Below, one piece after another: positions 22,181 through 24,711 of a stretch of 24,711 bases of DNA (its first letter is position 1; every line of letters starts with the position of its first letter). The stretch comes from a virus. The stretch spans positions 1 to 24,711 of the IMG/VR virus record IMGVR_UViG_3300006917_000146, one strand, 5' to 3'. Made by a program: the position numbers and the translations under genes. The notes below the pieces were generated by a model. The model had not been told where the DNA came from. It did no database searches and saw nothing but the letters and a program-made list of their open reading frames with translations.

Positions 22181-22740
22181 TGGCAACAGCAAAGAAGGCA
22201 GCAAGCCTGCCAATCATCCCCGTTCAACTTTGCTCACACTTAAAGAACGCCAAACCAGGCGAACTACCAGCAAAACTACTCCGAGCAATCGAAGGCAAAG
22301 GACGACTTCACCATTGCGCAGCAGACGCATACGAAGCAATGGACGCAGCAGCAAACGCCGCTGGAATCGACCTCAGCCCAACAAGCCAAGCAGACACATA
22401 CCGCAGCCTCGAAACACAGGAATACGGCTTCTACCAGCGCTACACAACCAACGTCATCTCCGGCCAGAAGCCACGCGTTTACAAAGGCCAAGCGTGGTAC
22501 TTAAAGAAGGGCATGGCGCCACTTGCTGTGCCAGGAACTTCAAAGCACAACCTCGGCATCGCAATCGACATCGCAAACGCCAACGGCAAACGCCTCGAAT
22601 GGCTGAAGCAAAACGCCGTCTCGTTCGGCTTTTCATGGGAAGTCGTGCCAGAGGAACCCTGGCATCTTCGCTACGTCGCCGGCGACAACACGCCAGACCG
22701 CGTCAAGGAGTGGCTCGCAAGCAAAGCACCCCAGGCTTGA
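22177..22740 (+). CDS. Endolysin, M15 (VanY-type) peptidase
   Basis: A 187-residue protein. The zinc-binding motifs of M15 peptidases are present: SKHNLGIAID (S122, H124, D131) and EPWH (160-163, H163). TYRSLETQEYGFYQRY (about 74-89) precedes them as in other DD-carboxypeptidase-like endolysins. The enzyme should cut peptide bonds in the peptidoglycan stem or cross-bridge. There is no signal peptide, so it depends on a holin, and no recognisable cell-wall-binding domain, so it is a single-domain endolysin. It is coupled to the holin-like gene upstream by a 4-nt overlap (ATGA). Confidence 0.9.
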   Translation: MMATAKKAASLPIIPVQLCSHLKNAKPGELPAKLLRAIEGKGRLHHCAADAYEAMDAAANAAGIDLSPTSQADTYRSLETQEYGFYQRYTTNVISGQKPRVYKGQAWYLKKGMAPLAVPGTSKHNLGIAIDIANANGKRLEWLKQNAVSFGFSWEVVPEEPWHLRYVAGDNTPDRVKEWLASKAPQA

Positions 22741-22741
22741 A

Positions 22742-22984
22742 ATGGACTGGGGCGTCGTTCTCGCGGCTTTATTAACAAGCATCGGCGGAATCATCACAAC
22801 ACTTCTGATGCGTTTCAGAAAAGAGAACGCAACAGACCACGCAACGGTCATGAAAGCGATCGACAAGATAGGTGGAAATGTTGAACGCCTCGACTCTAAA
22901 CTTGACTCACACATTGACTGGCACTTAAAGGAGGCGTCAAGTGGGCAAGTTTCTAGCAGAGGTCAAAAACACCCAGCTCAATAA
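22742..22984 (+). CDS. Membrane-anchored coiled-coil protein, lysis-associated
   Basis: An 80-residue protein starting 2 nt after the endolysin stop. One N-terminal membrane segment, about residues 3-23 (WGVVLAALLTSIGGIITTLL), is followed by MRFRKEN and an amphipathic helix (ATVMKAIDKIGGNVERLDSK, then LDSHIDWHLKE). Such one-membrane-segment plus coiled-coil proteins beside endolysins are frequent in actinobacterial phages and are often labelled holin or DUF2746-like. It could be a pinholin partner, a spanin-like linker in monoderm hosts, or a membrane organiser. Its last 44 nt overlap the next gene. Confidence 0.65.
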   Translation: MDWGVVLAALLTSIGGIITTLLMRFRKENATDHATVMKAIDKIGGNVERLDSKLDSHIDWHLKEASSGQVSSRGQKHPAQ

Positions 22985-23171
22985 ACGCACAAATCGCATC
23001 GACGAAATAGCAGAACAACTTGGCGAAACCGATGGCGCAGACTTCCTAGAAGCACTCAAAGACCCAACCGTTAGACCAGCGCAAATTATTAAAGCATTAC
23101 AAGCGCGAGGAATAACGATGACGGGATCGATCATCACGCGCTACCGACAGACAAACAATGTCACTCGCTAA
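22941..23171 (+). CDS. Small helix-turn-helix-like protein
   Basis: A 76-residue protein starting at GTG 22941 after a strong AAGGAGG (22928-22934). It has a basic N-terminus (KNTQLNKRTNR), a helical middle (EIAEQLGETDGADFLEALKD) and a C-terminal segment VRPAQIIKALQARGITMTGS followed by IITRYRQTNN that reads like a helix-turn-helix ending in a basic recognition helix. The same 'P.V....I...L...G...S...I.RYR' pattern appears in small phage DNA-binding proteins. It may regulate the downstream or late genes. It overlaps the phosphoesterase start by 14 nt, so the two are made together. Confidence 0.55.
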   Translation: MGKFLAEVKNTQLNKRTNRIDEIAEQLGETDGADFLEALKDPTVRPAQIIKALQARGITMTGSIITRYRQTNNVTR

Positions 23172-24132
23172 AGAAATTCGATACGGCCTGCAACCAGCAT
23201 GGCCAATCATTCAACCAGGCAAGCGATACCAAGTGCCTGCACTTAAACCGAGCGACAAGAAGCGCGACACAATGCGCACAGCAGTCATCCTCCCAGACAT
23301 GCAGCTCGGTTATTTCAGAACAGCAACAAACGAACTAGAAGCGATACACGACGAAGCAGCAATAGACGTCGCGCTTCAACTTGTGCGCAAAGCCAAACCA
23401 GACCAGATCATCCTTGTTGGCGACAACCTCGACCTCTGCGAGTTCGGCAAATACCGATACACGCCGGCCTTTGCCAGAACCACCCAAGCAGCAATTGACC
23501 GCGCAACAGAGCTCTGCGCACAACTTCGAAAACTGGCACCACAAGCCCGCATCGTTTGGATAGCAGGCAACCACGAAGAACGCCTAGGCAACATGCTCCT
23601 CGACAGCGCAGGAGCCGCCTACGGGCTTAGACGAGGCCAACGCCCACAGGAGTGGCCAGTCCTCTCGGTTCCTTACCTTTGCCGTTTAGACGAAACAGAA
23701 GTCGAATACCTGCCGGGCTACCCAACAGGAGCGCACTGGATTAACGAGCGCCTCCACGTGATACACGGAGACAGGGTCGCAAGCGGCGGCAGCACCGCCC
23801 ACAAATACCTCGCAACCGTCAAGACCTCAGTCATTTACGGACACATTCACAGACGCGAATGGGCAGAACGCACACGCGACGACCACGACGGAGCTCGAAC
23901 AATTCTCGCCGCAAGCCCAGGCTGCCTTGCCAAGATTTCAGGCGAAGTACCAAGCACACGTGGAGGACACGACCTCGACGGGCGACCGCTTTACAGGGCA
24001 GAAGACTGGCAGCAAGGCATCGCCATAGTTGAATACTTCCCAGGCGACGGCGACTTCAACCTTGAGCTCGTCCCCATTCGCGACGGCTGGGCCAGATGGC
24101 GAGGCGAAGACTACCTGACGGAGCAACGATGA
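23158..24132 (+). CDS. Calcineurin-like metallophosphoesterase
   Basis: A 324-residue protein with all metal-binding motifs of the family: DMQ (D47, Q49, with Gln in the usual His place), GDNLD (88-92), GNHEER (N138, H139), HGD (H203) and GHIHRR (H229, H231). It should be a two-metal phosphodiesterase or phosphatase; the substrate could be nucleic acid, a nucleotide or a phosphoprotein. No signal peptide or membrane segment is seen. The start ATG 23158 lies inside the HTH-like gene; a later ATG at 23271 would still keep the catalytic domain. Phosphoesterases of this kind are common in phages, often near DNA-metabolism genes. Substitution of Gln in motif I occurs in some members. Confidence 0.85.
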   Translation: MSLAKEIRYGLQPAWPIIQPGKRYQVPALKPSDKKRDTMRTAVILPDMQLGYFRTATNELEAIHDEAAIDVALQLVRKAKPDQIILVGDNLDLCEFGKYRYTPAFARTTQAAIDRATELCAQLRKLAPQARIVWIAGNHEERLGNMLLDSAGAAYGLRRGQRPQEWPVLSVPYLCRLDETEVEYLPGYPTGAHWINERLHVIHGDRVASGGSTAHKYLATVKTSVIYGHIHRREWAERTRDDHDGARTILAASPGCLAKISGEVPSTRGGHDLDGRPLYRAEDWQQGIAIVEYFPGDGDFNLELVPIRDGWARWRGEDYLTEQR

Positions 24133-24389
24133 CCACGCCAGTGATTGTGATTTGGGCAGATGCGCACACGAACACAGACACGTGGACGCCGATAGACGAC
24201 CTCGACAAGGAGGAATACCTGGTCGAAACTTGCGGCTTTCTTTTAGCCACGTGCGACGGAGGCAAGCCAGACCACATCACCGTCTACCAGTCGAGGACGC
24301 CAGACGACGAGGTGGACGGCGTGCTGAACATTCCAGTGGGCATGGTTCGGCAGCTCAAGATTTGCGGCCCGCAAACCCTAGTGAAATAA
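24129..24389 (+). CDS. Small conserved-looking phage protein of unknown function
   Basis: An 86-residue acidic protein from ATG 24129, overlapping the previous stop (ATGA), with GGAG upstream (24119-24122). The sequence alternates strands: WTPIDDLDKEEYLVETCGFL, then ATCDGGKPDHITVYQ, and ends in VLNIPVGMVRQLKICG. The 'W.di.dl..eE.l.v.t.G.l' start with an 'IP.GMV..ik' end recurs in small phage proteins, where it appears alone without a known role. No membrane segment or catalytic motif is visible. It is coupled to the phosphoesterase, which hints at a shared process. Confidence 0.6.
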   Translation: MTTPVIVIWADAHTNTDTWTPIDDLDKEEYLVETCGFLLATCDGGKPDHITVYQSRTPDDEVDGVLNIPVGMVRQLKICGPQTLVK

Positions 24390-24405
24390 GGGCCAAAAAC
24401 GGTCG

Positions 24406-24434
24406 TTGCTTTGTCATACAAAACCCCGTACTGT
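24406..24434 (+). promoter_or_regulatory. Candidate promoter of the next transcription unit
   Basis: TTGCTT (24406-24411) and TACTGT (24429-24434) are 17 bp apart in an 88-nt gap. Transcription near 24441 would give a leader containing AGGAGG (24466-24471) before the ATG at 24478. It marks a probable boundary between the lysis-side genes and the following module. Confidence 0.45.
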
Positions 24435-24477
24435 TCAAGTCGTGGAGCACAAGCCCCACATAAACAGGAGGAACCAC

Positions 24478-24711
24478 ATGGACACAGCAACCGAAATACA
24501 AATAGGGAAGCGCGAGCTCGCAAACCGATACCTCGCCATTCGACACACACTCGTAAAAGCAGCGCACCAACTTGCAAGCCTTGAAGACGAATACGGCTTC
24601 GAGTACGGCGAGACAAAGCAGATGCTGCGCGAACTGCGCGAGCAGCTCAAGGTTGACGAATCGATGGCGCTTGAATTCTTCAACTCGATGATGGACGACT
24701 TCACAGCAGAC
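24478..24711 (+). CDS. Unknown helical protein, partial (runs off the window)
   Basis: The first 78 codons of an ORF that continues beyond the window, starting at ATG 24478 after AGGAGG (24466-24471). The visible part is almost all helical and charged (EIQIGKRELANRYLAIRHTL, then EYGETKQMLRELREQLKVDE). No family was recognised. It is the first gene after the promoter candidate and so may open the next (replication or regulatory) region. Confidence 0.6.
   Translation, partial: MDTATEIQIGKRELANRYLAIRHTLVKAAHQLASLEDEYGFEYGETKQMLRELREQLKVDESMALEFFNSMMDDFTAD

Noticed and set aside
23381-23563. Short + strand frames inside the metallophosphoesterase gene
   Set aside because: They are out-of-frame shadows of a gene with all metal-binding motifs intact.

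Overview
This window is the virion-structure and lysis half of a tailed double-stranded DNA phage with a long tail (siphovirus layout). All genes lie on the + strand, are packed tightly, and often share start/stop overlaps (TAATG, ATGA, GTGA). The gene set and order resemble phages of Actinobacteria: P27-type small terminase, HK97-type portal, protease and capsid, a frameshifted tail chaperone, a tail protein with an 'INRGR' core, and an M15 endolysin. A threonine-rich secreted protein, several start codons with no Shine-Dalgarno but a TAGNNT hexamer 7-8 nt upstream, and a small 'aquatic phage' tail protein suggest a free-living, probably aquatic, actinobacterial host. The host is an inference. 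No integrase, repressor, tRNA, CRISPR array or attachment site was seen, so lifestyle cannot be decided.

Layout. 1-3234: ParB-domain/DNA methyltransferase fusion, small and large terminase. 3242-9317: tiny membrane protein, portal, a Gp80-like beta protein, a protein with six exact 21-residue repeats, a small beta protein, a multidomain prohead protease carrying an inserted HAD phosphatase, and the major capsid protein. A promoter candidate and a duplicated GC-rich element precede the capsid gene; a 12-bp hairpin follows it. 9428-12019: an insertion of three sugar-related genes (GT-B and GT-A glycosyltransferases and an MptE/DUF115-like protein) between capsid and head-tail connector. The first has an odd overlapping-frame start. 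12031-13564: connector, tail terminator, major tail protein. 13599-15292: tail assembly chaperone with a -1 frameshift, a gp10-like protein, and a primase-like gene with its own promoter candidate. 15303-20506: tape measure, minor tail protein and three small tail or fibre genes, one glycine-rich.

20461-22984: a secreted, apparently membrane-anchored threonine-rich protein, two small holin-like proteins, an M15 peptidase endolysin and a membrane/coiled-coil protein. 22941-24389: a small HTH-like protein, a metallophosphoesterase and a small unknown. A promoter candidate at 24406-24434 then starts a new unit whose first gene runs off the window end.

The strongest candidates for under-described biology are the glycosylation cassette inside the head module, the prohead protease with a built-in HAD phosphatase, the primase-like gene inside the tail module, the secreted Thr-rich protein, and a short motif (FxLDTSTLD) shared by the repeat protein and the minor tail protein. 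Function calls rest on recognising motifs by eye; no database search was run.
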